Assembly: GCF_024763615.1 (NCBI RefSeq) | Contig: NC_077223.1 | Span: 50,220,627-50,284,626, forward strand | DNA length: 64,000 nt | Source of the DNA: Phlebotomus papatasi | Taxonomy: Eukaryota; Arthropoda; Insecta; Diptera; Psychodidae | Reading direction: 5' to 3' | Part shown: positions 23,361 to 35,392 of the stretch, piece after piece | Numbering within the stretch: position 1 is the stretch's first letter | Layout: each line of letters starts with the position of its first letter | Notes under the pieces: generated by a model | Database searches by the model: none | What the model was told of the DNA's origin: nothing | Seen by the model: the letters and a program-made list of their open reading frames with translations, nothing else | Program-made: the position numbers and the translations under genes

Positions 23361-23479
23361 TACTAAGGCCTTTACACTTTTGAGAGAAATTTTCGTCACA
23401 AATTTGTCGAAAAACACGAAGTGTCAAAATTCTGTCAATAAGACAGTAGACAAAAATTAATGTTTCCAATGTGTGCATA

Positions 23480-23678
23480 GGGATACCGGGGTAGAATTAG
23501 CCAGCAAATGATTTTTTTTCGATGTTTATATTTTGTGAAAAATATGTTTGAATAAGCTTGGCAAATATTAGTAAATAAATAGCAGATCGGTTAATATTCT
23601 TTCTAAAGAAAACTATACACAGATAACATACCACAGTGTCTCTAATTGTACCCCTGATTAAGTCTGCCCCGGTCTCCA
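23480..23678. mobile_element. TA-flanked small MITE with ACCGGGG ends
   Basis: TA 23478-23479 and TA 23679-23680 bound 199 bp. Left end GGGATACCGGGGTAGAATTA; right end read inward TGGAGACCGGGGCAGACTTA. The match is about 15 of 20 bases, so it is an older copy. Confidence 0.55.
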
Positions 23679-23680
23679 TA

Positions 23681-25300
23681 GAGGCCTAGACATCAAAGTT
23701 CATTGGAACATATTACTATATTCATAAAAAAATAAGGATTCTTTTAGCTATAATCAATTTTGAGATAAATGTTTATGTTTGCGATGGAACTTTAGATCCA
23801 AAAAATGTCAAAATAAGTATTCGCACTCTTCTTCTTTCCTTGAGCGTCATAACAAAATTTGAAGTGCAAAAGGATGCAATGGAAATACGTAACACATTTG
23901 AGAAAAACATTGATGGAAATTGTTAATTAATTATTTTGGGTTCAATGACTTTAAGTCAATTTAGATCAATTTTTGCAGTCCTAGTCTACCATTCTATAAA
24001 CAAATGGATCAAATTGTAAATAATAAGCGATTTTAAGACATAAATCAGACACTTGAACGTATATTAGCGATAATTAATTTGTATTGAATTAAAATTTTAA
24101 TGAGCAAGTGTGATAGTAACGTAATGCACTTCTAAAATATAATTATAAATAATGAAAAACATCGATTTTTTTAGGGTTGACTGTAAATACGGTATGTTAT
24201 TAACTTATATTAATACAGGTTTAAATTTTTAATTGGGGTTTTTAAAGCAGATTTTTTGAAAGGATTTTAAATGAACACGCAACAAGTTTCACAGTAAACT
24301 AACCAAAATAGTCCCCAGTCTATGAAGAGTTATCAAAGAAGATTTATGGCTCTTATTCTCTCATTTCTTACCATGCAAATTTTTGAAAATAATTTTTGAC
24401 GTAAAAGGACAAGAAGAACTGACACACAATAAATTTTGAAAAATCACTGCAATTGCTAGATGCTTAGAAATTTAAAATTTTTGAGAACTGTGTTTGGCTT
24501 CTAGTTTGAAGTTTGTTTAGGTTGAAATAGAAATGTCTTTTTTTATGTTGGCTTTACCTTCATTTAAGAGTATGCAAAAACTTTAAATTCATAAAAATTT
24601 GATGAACAAAACAAGTGGCCGAAATTGCGAGTTTGCCGGAATTTGATACACTTACACTAAGATAAAAAATACTGTCAGTCTTTAGTTTTTGAAAGTGGCC
24701 TAACTAGTCTAAATTAAATTCGAGTTAAAAAATCAATTGGTGTTTTTTTAAACTTAATTTAAACTTAGACATAAATATATATATTTTTTAGTTTTTTCTT
24801 CTGAACGCCCCATTCGGTAGCTTCATTGCAAACTAACCTTTTTTATTGATCTTGGATTTCGTTATCTCAGTTCAGTCAGTTTTAGATAACAAAAGGAAAA
24901 GCAACGAAGAAGTGCTCTAGAATGTGGGATCGGGAATCTTCGCTTTTTCTATTTTGTTTTTTCCAGTTTGTCTTTGGAATCTTTGTCTTCGGTAATTTTT
25001 GTTTTTTTTGGAAACTTTGTGTATGGAAATCTTGTCTTTCATACATTTTGCACAATTATCGGAAATTTTGCCTGTCACACATTTTGCACAAGTATATTTT
25101 ATAAGTTTCCAAAAATTAGCTAGCTCTATGCCTCGGATTTCCTGAAAAGAGCCATGGATTAGATTTATTAGGAACACAGAAGAAAAGATAGAATTGTTCG
25201 AAACTTGAGTTGTTTGAAGGTATCGCAATTCCTTCTACATAACTTTTCTTGGAAATTACAAGATGCAAATACATTTTGAGCAATTTTTCAAAAATAAATA
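23681..25300. other. Presumed intron with one MITE end fragment
   Basis: 24616-24661 is a decayed end of the GGGTAAGTGTGCC family (GTGGCCGAAATTGCGAG … CACTTACACTA). Segment 24985-25100 repeats a motif around CATTTTGCACAA twice. No coding sequence recognised. Confidence 0.45.
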
Positions 25301-25302
25301 TA

Positions 25303-25515
25303 GGGTAAAATAGGGTAATTTGGAACCATTTACAATTTGGGACATTTGAGATTTTTTCACTGTTTTAGAGATTCAAAAGGAAGTAACTTGTTCCTTTTCT
25401 TAAACGTATTTTTCTTCTATTTTGCGGTCTTTGTTTTCTCTTTGCTCATCTGAAACAGTGAGAATATCACAAGTGTCCCAAATTGTAAATGGTTCCAAAT
25501 AACCTAATTTTACCC
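25303..25515. mobile_element. TA-flanked small MITE with GGGTAAAATAGGGTAATTTG ends
   Basis: TA 25301-25302 and TA 25516-25517 bound 213 bp. The ends are inverted over more than 40 bp: GGGTAAAATAGGGTAATTTG then GAACCATTTACAATTTGGGA on the left, with the complement on the right at 25474-25515 (one or two differences). Confidence 0.8.
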
Positions 25516-25620
25516 TAAATATCGAAAACTATCATATTTTACCTCTCTAAAATAGGAGAAACTGGGTCACAACCCAATTCATCTAATGATGAATTGTGAA
25601 AATAAATATGGCCTATACGA

Positions 25621-25731
25621 CCAGTGATTCGGGATTTTCTGCCGTCTTGCCCGATGAGGTCGGTTGTGAAGTCGGCGGCAGCCGCAGATGGTTTAAGAGC
25701 AAATAAATCTATCTATCTATCTATCTATATA
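25621..25731 (+). mobile_element. Retroelement 3'-end fragment with CTAT microsatellite tail
   Basis: GGTCGGTTGTGAAGTCGGCG and GCAGCCGCAGATG lead into AAATAAAT and then CTAT repeats at about 25707-25731. A similar piece at 38270-38335 has CCGGTTGTGGTG … GGCGGCAGCCGCAACC. Two copies with the same GC-rich 3' end followed by an A-rich or simple repeat tail suggest a LINE or SINE 3' end. The family is not identified. Confidence 0.45.
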
Positions 25732-25823
25732 TTCGGAAAAAAAAAACCCCGTGTTCCGGGGTAGAACTGCGTACACTGCGATTTTATAATTAGATATTAG
25801 ACTTCAGACTTAGATAAGATACA

Positions 25824-26270
25824 TTGAAAAAATATTTCGTAAAATTGTTTGTAAATGTTTGTGAATTTCTCTACTGAAGACTTGCGAAATGCTCGTAAGT
25901 CGTATAACTCACAAAAAAGTTCGTAAAAATTTGTATACTTTTTCACAAGCATTGTTCGTAAGATGATCATTTGACAAGCATTTTTTGTTCTTTTACAGAC
26001 AATTGTTCGTAGACTTTTGTTTGTTTGACAGAAAATTACGAATAAATGACAAAATTTTACGATTTTTTTGTGTGTACGAACATTTACGAATAAATGTTTG
26101 TAAGAGAACAAAAAAATCGCGTCAAATGATTTTTTTTTCAATAATGTTCTTGAAAAAAGAACAAACTTTTACGAACTTATTTGTGGATTATACGATTTAC
26201 GAGCATTTCGTAAGTTCCTAGTAGAGAAAGTCACAAACATTTACGAATACTTTTAAGAAATATTTTGTCT
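25824..26270. repeat. Foldback element with TTCGTAA motifs
   Basis: About 440 bp whose left half (AATATTTCGTAAAATTGTTT…AATTTCTCTACT) is the imperfect complement of the right half (AGTAGAGAAAG…ACATTTACGAATAC…AATATTTTG). CGTAA/TTACG words recur about every 20-30 bases. Because of this, both strands read open over much of it with similar peptides; these are not genes. No target duplication was identified. Confidence 0.6.
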
Positions 26271-28083
26271 ACGTAGGGGTTCTTGTCCCATCTTCAAGGC
26301 AATGCCTAAATTTTAAGCAGTTGTAGATTAATCAACTACTTATAAAATTATATGAAAATAAAACAATCCGAGTAAACACCTTTCCCTGTCTTAGCCGAGG
26401 TTTTTCAGAATAAATTTCCTATTTCACAATTTTTCAAAAAATTCTAAAAAATATCTCACACAAAAGTGCCTTGATTTAAATTGCAAATAAACTCTATGAA
26501 CATTTTCCTTGAAGTTCCGAAAGCTTTATTTGCTCCTGAAATGATGTTTCGTAGAGATATTAATTAAATGGTAAATGGAATTTAAGAAAATTGGGTCAAA
26601 ACTTGTTCTAATGCTGCTTGATAAAGAGGAAAAGGTGTGATACATCTTCTGCAATTTGACTTTGTGGAGTAAAATTTATGGAAAACATGTTTTATCTCTG
26701 AATTTTCTCAATAATCTTAAAATTCATATTTTCTGTTTCTCAACACCTGTGAGAGATTTTATGGGTAATATTGTTTGAAAGTCTCTTGTGAGCATCTTTC
26801 CCATCTCTGAAGTTCATCTTTATCAAATCGTTTGGTGCACAAAAAGAAGAAAAAAAGCATCGCGTATTAATGTTTAGATCGTGAATGTTGGATTTTTTTT
26901 CGTGGTGGTGGGAATATTACGAAATATTTCGTGAAATACCTTACAAGATTATTTTTGTGATTCTGTTGGAATAAAATGCCAATTGATGCAATATCTCGTC
27001 ATTGATGAGACTTTTGTGCTGTATGCCCAAGTTTATCTGCTGAAGTTTTAGGGTAATATTGTGAAGATGATTTCCTTAACGGGGCATTATACTGAGCGTG
27101 TTGATGAAAGAATGCGTGTGCTATAATTATAAAATATAAATTGGTTGTGTTGGTGCAAGAAGTCGAGTGAGATTCTCTCGATGGAGGAGCGGAAGTTTTC
27201 TTGAAAACAAATTATAAGCGGTAATCTCTTTCAATGTACCGGAGGGTCTTTTTATTTTTAACTTATAGCTTCTGCCACGCTCCATGATCATCTATAAATG
27301 GCTGGAGATTTTTCAAGATTTCATCTTACATCTGATCAATTTTTCTATGCGTTGTTTATTTTTTACTTAGTTTTTCTTGCAGCATCTCTTTTTTTTCCTC
27401 TTGTGGTTTTTTTTTCGAAAAGAAAATCAATAGAAAAATTCCGCGGGGAATAGGAAGGAAATGTAAGTGAATGAGAAATCATTGAAATATGATACCGACC
27501 AGTTGAGAAGAGTAAAAGGATGAGAAAAAAATTCTACCCACGCTTTTTTTTTCCTTTTTTGCCTAGAATTTTCTCTTGGAATTGGGGCTTTTTTGCCATC
27601 TATTCAAACAACCCCTATATCTCCTCATGGCCTTTTATCTCCCTTGTCAATGGAACACTAAAGTGACTGATTCAATTCATGATCAGTTTCATCATTCAAT
27701 GTGTGTGGTTGACTTTCAGCAGGGAAATTTATTGAACTACATTATAATTTTGCACGAATATTATATTGATTTGTTGCATCATTGTAGTTTTTTTCAAAAT
27801 GGCTATCCATAATGATTTCTCTAATTTTAATTATATTATTCACATATCAGGTCAATAACTTCTCTGTGTTGTGTTTGATTTGTCATTGCTCGAACTTAGA
27901 GGGAGAGCAATGTCTATAATTGATCGATTTTTTCAATGTCAAAAAGAGCGTCGCGTTGTTTGTCCAACAGTTAGTCCGATTATTAACGGATCTAGAGGTC
28001 AAAGGGTTAGAGATAATTACTTGAGGTTCTTAGGATAACATCCCTCATAAGTCGATCTTATCATTATTAATAGGACCTTTATT
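26271..28083 (+). other. Presumed intron
   Basis: No coding sequence, splice-bounded exon or element ends recognised. Confidence 0.4.
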
Positions 28084-28162
28084 TGTGGAGCTCAGAGGCA
28101 AAATGACACATATCCTATGGCTAAAGCATAGGATATGTGTCATTTTGCCTCTGAGCTCCACA
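28084..28162. repeat. Perfect 36-bp hairpin with 7-base loop
   Basis: 28084-28119 and 28127-28162 are exact inverted repeats (TGTGGAGCTCAGAGGCAAAA on the outside, CATATCCTATG at the loop side), separated by GCTAAAG. No mismatch in 36 pairs. It has no relative in this window and no target duplication. Confidence 0.95.
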
Positions 28163-28693
28163 TTTTTAATCTTCCAAAATTATGATCTTTTTAGTCTTTA
28201 AAATAGTTCTTAAAATAGCGTCTTTTAAAAATCATTTCTACTAACGATTTTCCAAGGTTAAATGTTGAGAAAGCCCTAGAGAATATATTTTTCAACCGAT
28301 TGAAGTAAATTCGGATTTAATGCAAAGGTCCTGGAATGTCCGAGCAGAGCAGTTTGAAACGTTCCCATGAGGTTAAAAATCGATAATGAACCTGTTGTAA
28401 ATAAATATTTGTTCTTGAAATTTGATTTTGCTACTCCACTGAGAAACGCTAAATTATAAATATTGAAAATGACCAGGAATAAAAGAACTTTTCACAAAGA
28501 TGGAATTTGTAAAAAGATTCTTTTTTGAGTTGGATATTTTTGTAAAATGTTGTATTTCTAAAGTTAATGAAAACTAATCTTACGGTTCTGCGTTAGAAGC
28601 TAAACGGTAGGAGATATGGACTTCAGATCGTCGGACCCCCCAAATTCTCCCATAAGTTGGCATCCTTTGAATGGCTTTACTTATTCCCCCTAC
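28163..28693. other. Presumed intron
   Basis: A stretch near 28285-28320 (CAACCGATTGAAGTAAATT) has an inverted counterpart near 43915-43935 (AATTTACTTCAATCGGTTG), so an old dispersed repeat is likely. No gene seen. Confidence 0.4.
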
Positions 28694-28697
28694 TTAA

Positions 28698-29224
28698 CCC
28701 ATTCCTTACCATGGTATTATACATCATACGCAAATTGAGTGATTTTAGATGATTTATTCCCGGACAATTTTAATCCGAATTGCTGTCGGGAATGGATTTT
28801 TAGTAATTTTAGTTTTTCAATTTCTTGAGAAAAATAGTCCGACAGAGATGGGAATACATTTTGTTATTGTTTTTTTGCTTCGCGAAAGGTCATGCAAAAT
28901 TTTTGCTCAAAATGGCGGACGGAAAATTCGACATCCCGTCGAATTTATCAATATTGGTCTCTTTCCTATTTTCTGATTTGAATTCTGGTTACCAATTTGT
29001 TTTCTTGGATAGTTCCTCTATTTAAAGCAATAGAATTTGTAATGAGTTAATGCACAGAATTTAAATTCAGCGACCGTTAAGACGTGTGTTTAACAGGGGC
29101 TCCTCGCGCCCCCATGAAAGGTAAATTTTTTTTCTTTTCAATAAATTCCTCTATTAGTCTGTAGGAAACTAATCATAATATGAACATTCTATCTCAAGTA
29201 TTTCTGGTACATTGACTGAATGGG
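28698..29224 (-). mobile_element. TTAA-flanked MITE, family 1, copy 3 (reversed)
   Basis: A 527-bp element between TTAA 28694-28697 and TTAA 29225-29228, reversed relative to 14424-14952 and 22451-22976. The ends CCCATTC / GAATGGG are intact. Internal landmarks such as AAAATGGCGGACGGAAAATT are retained. Confidence 0.85.
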
Positions 29225-29228
29225 TTAA

Positions 29229-30067
29229 ATGCTTAAATCAATTATTTCTCAAAAATTATTTTTTTTATTATTATTAACGAATCAACTAATTATTTTTTAT
29301 CTATAGATTTTTTTAAAAAGTTTTTTTTTTTTAATTTATGGTTTTATGAAAATAATTTATAGTTACTATGACAGGAAAAATCTCTATTCCTCTCCTTCAG
29401 TAATAACCTTCCCGATTTAAGAGCTCTTTCCGGTTGAGGTTTTTTTTGTACCGATTCGAAGGTACATCAGAGAGAACTTACCCAAAAAACCTGTTGAAAG
29501 TTCAAACGTTTAAACGGTTTAAACCGACGTGTTACACAAAAATGAGCAAGTTCATGAAAAGGACACTTATTTTAATGAAATTTGCAATAGAAACGTTTTG
29601 CCATCCTAAAATTCCAAAAAACTACGCAAAAATTTGTTTTTGTTGAACACGGTTACACACACTTTTCTTGACATTGATTGACGATTGAAGTGGCAAGAAT
29701 ACCGAAATACGAAATGGCAGAACAAATCAGCGCTAAAACGGCGAGTACTTGCACTTTAGGCTTCCGGTAGATTTTCGAATAGGTTTGGCTTGGCTTTGGA
29801 TTGGCTTTGTCTCTTCGAAAGGTTATTTTATTACTGAACGGAGCCATATTAATTCTTAACTGCGCAATGAACTCAAAATTAATAAATAAAAAAAAATTGG
29901 CAGAAAATTCGGATTCGTTATTTTGAGCACACTGCGAATATTTTATCATCATTGTTTTTTTTTTTTTGGTGGAATGAGTAAAAATTTTGTGGCAATATTT
30001 TTGGTTTGTAATTTGTGCTTGAATATAATTAACGTATGTGAACCAATTAATTTATGAGTAATTAATA
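29229..30067 (+). other. Presumed intron
   Basis: No gene or element recognised; several T or A runs of 10-12 bases. Confidence 0.4.
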
Positions 30068-30069
30068 TA

Positions 30070-31055
30070 GGGGAAAGTGACCATGCTTGATACTGTAAAA
30101 TGATGTCCAAGGTTTGTATTTTTTTTCTAATTAACACACAAACCGAAGCGATCTTCCAATATGACAAAAAAAATGTCTCACTTATTAGGTTCATAATCCA
30201 ACCTCAAATAGTTCCTGGAAATCCTTAGATTTTCCTCAAGAAGAAAAGGGAAATTCAGTGGCGATTTTTATACAAGTTGGGTCCGGGGCCTTCCTGTATA
30301 ATAATTGATTCGATAATTCGGAGGCCCATTTTCACTGCAAAAAATTCACCGGATACAAAAAATTGCACATCAATATTTAGACGGAACTCTAATCTATCTG
30401 CTTAAATCGTTTGTACGACTGGTTATTAGTTTTAAAATCACTTATATGTAATTTTTCTAAGCCATGTTTTTATGACATTAGGGCGCTAGCGAAAACCATT
30501 TTTTCACTTTTAGTCCATGAAAAAGTCACTCTGAAACTTTAAAATTCAGGCAACAGGGTTGAAGATTATGTCAATTGTCGATAAAATTGGCGGATTTCAA
30601 TAGGTGTAATTATGAAAGAATCACATCTAAAGATAGAGTTGCCACAATTAAATTATCATTCATGGACCCTTCTTAAAATATAGGATGGACACAAGTAGAA
30701 TTTATGAATTTGTCACCACCCACAAAAACAGTGTCCACCAAGTAAAAATAATTTTACATAAATATTAGTACTGATCACCCCTCTATGTGCCTATGATAGT
30801 AGTTTTCCTGAACAGCGACATTAATTAAGAAATACTTATGAAATATCATGTATCGAAATTACAGTTTTGGGCCTATTTTTGATTTTTGCTTCCTGAAACT
30901 AGGAAAAAAGAGCTAGGATCCTAATTTTTTTTAGGAAATGTGAGGCTTAGCACCAGCTATTGAAATATATTGCAATGAGTCATAACTATTGATTAACATA
31001 GGAAAAAAATAGATATTATCAAGCTTGGATCGTATCAAGCATGGTCACTTTCCCC
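30070..31055. mobile_element. TA-flanked element with GGGGAAAGTGACCATGCTTG ends
   Basis: TA 30068-30069 and TA 31056-31057 bound 986 bp. The inverted ends share GGGGAAAGTGACCATGCTTG and then GATAC / GTATC, 25 bp in all, without mismatch as read. No transposase remnant recognised inside. Confidence 0.8.
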
Positions 31056-31057
31056 TA

Positions 31058-31981
31058 TAATGAAATTTCCCACGTATTCAGTGGGATTCGTTGTTAACCC
31101 TCCAACCAGTATAAAAATAAATCAATAGGTTATTGGACCATGCGTTCGTCACAGAACCAAATTATTCTCTTCAAATATTTGATATAGGAAAATATTAATA
31201 ATCAAGATATAGTGGAACTATAAATAGTTTGAAATATTCAATCAAAATTCCTATAGAATGAATATCTGGTTGTTTTTGGAAGTTTTATGGATACTTGGAG
31301 AAAAGTTATAAACTTCCGAACGTGGGTGTCAAGTGAACTTGGAAATAAGCCAAATTTTAATTGAATGTAACTGGTATATATGAACTTGTTATCTATTAAC
31401 ATAGTACATTATTATATTCTTAAAAATGGTGAAAATTTTGAAATTTTAAGAGAAAAACATTTAAATTTAAAGTCAATGCAATTTTTCTTCACACAATGTT
31501 TTTTTTTTATCCTGATTTCCTGTGAAATTTTACGAGTTTTCTTCAATAATAAAATAAATAAAGACATGATCATCGAGAATCTTAGAAATTAATGATTGTA
31601 AGATTTAGAATATGAAGATTTTTCTTGTTCTTTTTGTTATTCTTTTGATAATCTAAGCGGAATGATTAGAGATAAGCTTTATGAATTTGCAGTAGTTATT
31701 GTCATGTCTTATCGGGTATATATTCTCAAAAAACATTTTTTTTTGTCTTTTTGCATATCCAATTTGTCCATTTTTCTAAGAAAAGTTTTTTTTTATAAAT
31801 TTGTAATTGCAATCTTGTAAATATGTTCAGTGGGAGTTTTGTTTCATTTTTAATTAACTTGACACTATGTAAACATTTTTATTAACTACTCTGCTTTATG
31901 AAAAAAAATAATTAGGGAAAGGTTCTTATGCTTCGCACACAATCTGCCTTCGAACAATTCATATTTTTCCCGTATTCCCTT
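31058..31981 (+). other. Presumed intron
   Basis: AT-rich, no gene or element recognised. Confidence 0.4.
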
Positions 31982-31982
31982 A

Positions 31983-32361
31983 ATGCCGAATGCACAATAA
32001 CTTTTGTTTGTAAACATGTTTTCAAAATTTCCTATGAGAGAGAGCGAGATGACTAAATCTCTGTTTCTTTCATTCTCATTGAAATGGCAAAAACATGTTT
32101 ACAAAATTCGCTAGTAGAGTGAAAGAGATGACTAGATCTAGGTCTTATTCACTCTCACTAAAATGTCAAAAACATGTTTACAAAACTGAAGTTAATATGT
32201 TCTAGACATTATGCTCAACGCGCAATAATTTTTGTTTAGTAAACATGTTTTTTGAAATTCCAGTGTGTGACATCTAGATTTAGTCATCTCGCTCATTCTC
32301 ATGGAAAATTTTGAAAACATGTTTACAAACTACAAACAAAAGTTAATGTTCACTGATCATA
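31983..32361. mobile_element. Two adjacent CCAACGCACAATAAC foldback MITEs
   Basis: Copy 1 (31983-32210) and copy 2 (32211-32361) sit end to end. Each has inverted ends of the type GCCCAACGCACAATAACTTT followed by TGTTTTGTAAACATG, here with several substitutions. Copy 1 is longer because its middle (AAATGTCAAAAACATGTTTA plus a GAGATGACTA word) is partly duplicated. Other copies: 33202-33351, 33352-33502, 39699-39847, 51636-51781. Confidence 0.7.
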
Positions 32362-33201
32362 ATGAATCTGATAATAATATTTACTTGTTACTATTACAAT
32401 ATATACAATATTGATTATATAAAATTAGGAAATTTTGCGTTATGTAGGGGAACCTGGATCAAAATGTGACAAATAGAAAATTTAGAAATTCTTTATCTTC
32501 CCAAGTCTTTAAATTTTTATCATAAAGAGCATTTGTCTTCAAACGTTCAAAGTTGTGAGCAATAAAAAATATTTATATTTTCCGTTAAAAAAAAACTTCT
32601 TTGAAGGAAAATATCAATTCTTTCTTTGAAAGAAGTTTCAATTTTGACAGACTTTTTTTTTCTAAAATATGTATACATTAGTGTGTGTATGCAGGATAGT
32701 TTGGGTCCTCTGAAAATTAATCCCTTGTTCGCTTTAGAATTTTTCGAAGAGATTTTTGCTTCAGAAATTCCATTAAAAAAATAACTAAATGGGGTAAAAA
32801 GTAGCAAAAACTTATACTAAAGTGAAATGCATTTGATATCCCTCTTCGTTTCCAGTTCGCCTTTTCTGCCTTTTTTTAAAATCAGTAATGAGAAGTGACT
32901 TGAAAAACCCATTTCTCGTTAAAAGAGAGAAAGGTGGTCTATAACAAGGTTTTAAAGAATTTCCAATGAACTGAATATTCCCTTCATTTACTAGAGCGTA
33001 TATAATAAACCTATTCAAAATGTCACAAATTACCCCATACTTAAAAATATTAACACCAGGATTTTTGTAAATTTTCAAATTTAATTTTGAGGTAGGGGAA
33101 ACTGACTGATTAGAAATATCTCAGGTCCTTAGAAAAGCTCGTAAAAAAGTATAATACAATTTTTTTTGAAAAATATAAGAATATTGATATTGCACACTTT
33201 A
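32362..33201 (+). other. Presumed intron
   Basis: A TA plus GGGGAACCTGGATC word at 32445 looks like an element end, but a convincing partner was not found. No gene seen. Confidence 0.35.
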
Positions 33202-33502
33202 TTGCCCAACGCACAATAACTTTTTTTTTTTGTAAACATGTTTTCAAAATTTCCTTTGAGAGAGAGCATGATGACTAGTTCTCTGTTTCATTCCCTCTCA
33301 TTGAAATGTCAAAAACATATTTACAAAACAAAATTTATGTGCGTTGGACATAATGCCCAACGCACAATAACTTTTGTTTTGGAAACATGTTTTTGACATT
33401 TCAATGTGAGTGAGTGCGATCTAGATCTATAGTCATCTCGCTCATTCTCATGGGAAATTTTAAAAACATGTTTACAAATAAAAGTTATTGTGAGCTGGAT
33501 AT
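33202..33502. mobile_element. Two adjacent CCAACGCACAATAAC foldback MITEs (second pair)
   Basis: Copies 33202-33351 and 33352-33502 abut at ATAATGCC, with TGCGTTGGACAT closing the first and GCCCAACGCACAATAACTTT opening the second. Each is about 150 bp, with arms of about 40 bp including TAAACATG / CATGTTTA. The tandem arrangement repeats that at 31983-32361. Confidence 0.8.
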
Positions 33503-35390
33503 AAAATTGACAATAAAATTGTTCTAAGCACTGCCAAGTTAATAAAATAAAGTTTTCTGTTTAGTTGTGAGTCTTAACTTTGCATCAGTATAAAATATAA
33601 ACACACGAGGTTAAAAGTATAAAATTTATCTTTTCAATAGACTGAAAACCAATCTAATCGGAGACCAGCTTTAACAACATTCCAATGATTTTTTTTAAAT
33701 GTAAATCTCTCCCTCCAAATCACATTTATGTGAACGCATGAAGTGTTTGTGGACAGAGATGAAAATATATACACACTATTGATGACATAAAAGAATAAAT
33801 GTGATTACAGTGAAATCAAGTGTAAATCGAGAGTGATTTAAAATTCCAGTCATATAACAGACAACAAAACTCTGCATGGGTTGGTCCATGCTAAGCTACA
33901 AATATCTCTACGATGAATAATCTTTGTTGTTTTTTTTGTGCAAAAATTAGTTTAAGAGGATAGAGAAACTATTGCTGCTATATCGCTATAGAAAAAGATG
34001 TTATGCAGATATCCTTAAATTGAAGATGTATTAGAGTGAACTTGTTGAGAAATTTTTGAAGTGGTCTTCCTCAATGAAAGCCCCCAGTACTGGCAAAATC
34101 CACTCGAGAATCCCTCTTTCTTGTTGCCCTAAATCGTCAGACCGGGGGATAGAAGAATATAAGTACTGAGAATTTATTGAGTGTAGAGGACAGAGACGGA
34201 AGTTATAAATCAATTCTTCTCTGTTGAAGCACAAAAATCGTGACATTTTTTTTTTCAATATACAAATCGATAGTCAGGGGCACAATATTTATGTAAGATT
34301 GCCTTCTTGGGCCGACAATAAAAAAAATAGTATATGCCTCATTGGAGGAACAAATTTTGAAAGAGGCGTACACACTTTGACTTCCATTGTAAATTGTTAA
34401 ATAAAGAAACATTAATTGCTGTGTAAATATTTAAGAAATAAACTCATCAACTTGAAGACATTCAATACTTGATCTGTTTTTTTTACTTATTTTTTTTCTC
34501 TATCGCTTGGTGTCTTGTTTTACTGTTTTGCCTTTTAAACTTGCAAGTATGTTATTTACACTTATCACCTTACAAGCAATGTCATTTATCACGTAAAATC
34601 CATCGTACTATCCTTCACCCTCCTTCTCTTTTTCATCAATCACTTTCATTTGTTACTCCTATAAGTAGTTCAGACAGAAAAAAAAATACAAAGTTTATCA
34701 AGAATTACTTGATATGGTGCCACTTTTTTACTCTGTTACCATTTTTAATGGTATCACTTTACAGCTCAATTTCAGCTGAATCTGAATTTTCTGTATCATC
34801 TCCCTCATTTTTTTTATTGATGTTATATTAACATAAATTGACAAAAAATCTGTTTTTTTTAAATAAATGATTTAAAAAAAATAATCCTGATAAGAACGTT
34901 GAAATAAGTAAAGTATTTCATGATTTTAACATATCAGTGAAACGCACGAATAATCGTATCATCCCTGCTGTGAGTTGCTAATTGAAAGACAAAACCACTA
35001 CTTAACGCACAATAGGTGCTATCTTGATCGATTTAACTGGAAAACAAGCCCTATATTGAGCTATCTAGACAATTTATATGAAGTCTAGAAGATATACAAG
35101 TAGTTGTGGAAAGTACTTTAGGGAATGGGATAATCTAATCGATAGCTTAATGGCTATTCTATGGTCAAAACATGCTGCATGTGATTTTGGGTTAAAAGAC
35201 ATGTTAGACATCAATGACACCCACTCCTTATTTGATGTGTTCTAGTGAGACAGAGATTAATTCACAGAACAAGGCCATTGAGAAAACAACAACTGATTTT
35301 AATGTTTATATCAGAAAATGTATATGACTTGATAGAGAGTCTTTCTAAGAATTTTTTAGGTAAATTGTATTTTAGGATAATTTGAAGACT
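33503..35390 (+). other. Presumed intron
   Basis: No gene or element recognised. A frame of 120 codons at 34469-34831 is hydrophobic and rich in F, S and L as expected from T-rich DNA, and is judged spurious. Confidence 0.4.
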
Positions 35391-35392
35391 TA

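Noticed and set aside
25700..25735. CTAT repeats as a CRISPR-like array
   Set aside because: A plain tetranucleotide microsatellite without spacers, in a eukaryotic sequence.
25797..26221. Two long overlapping frames on opposite strands with similar peptides
   Set aside because: They are a by-product of the imperfect palindrome 25824-26270.
32445..33040. Possible TA-flanked element starting GGGGAACCTGG
   Set aside because: The best right-end candidate (near 33017-33040) matches only in short words; not enough to define ends.
34469..34831. 120-codon open frame, hydrophobic
   Set aside because: T-rich DNA gives F/L/S runs; no domain, no splice context, no relatives in the window.
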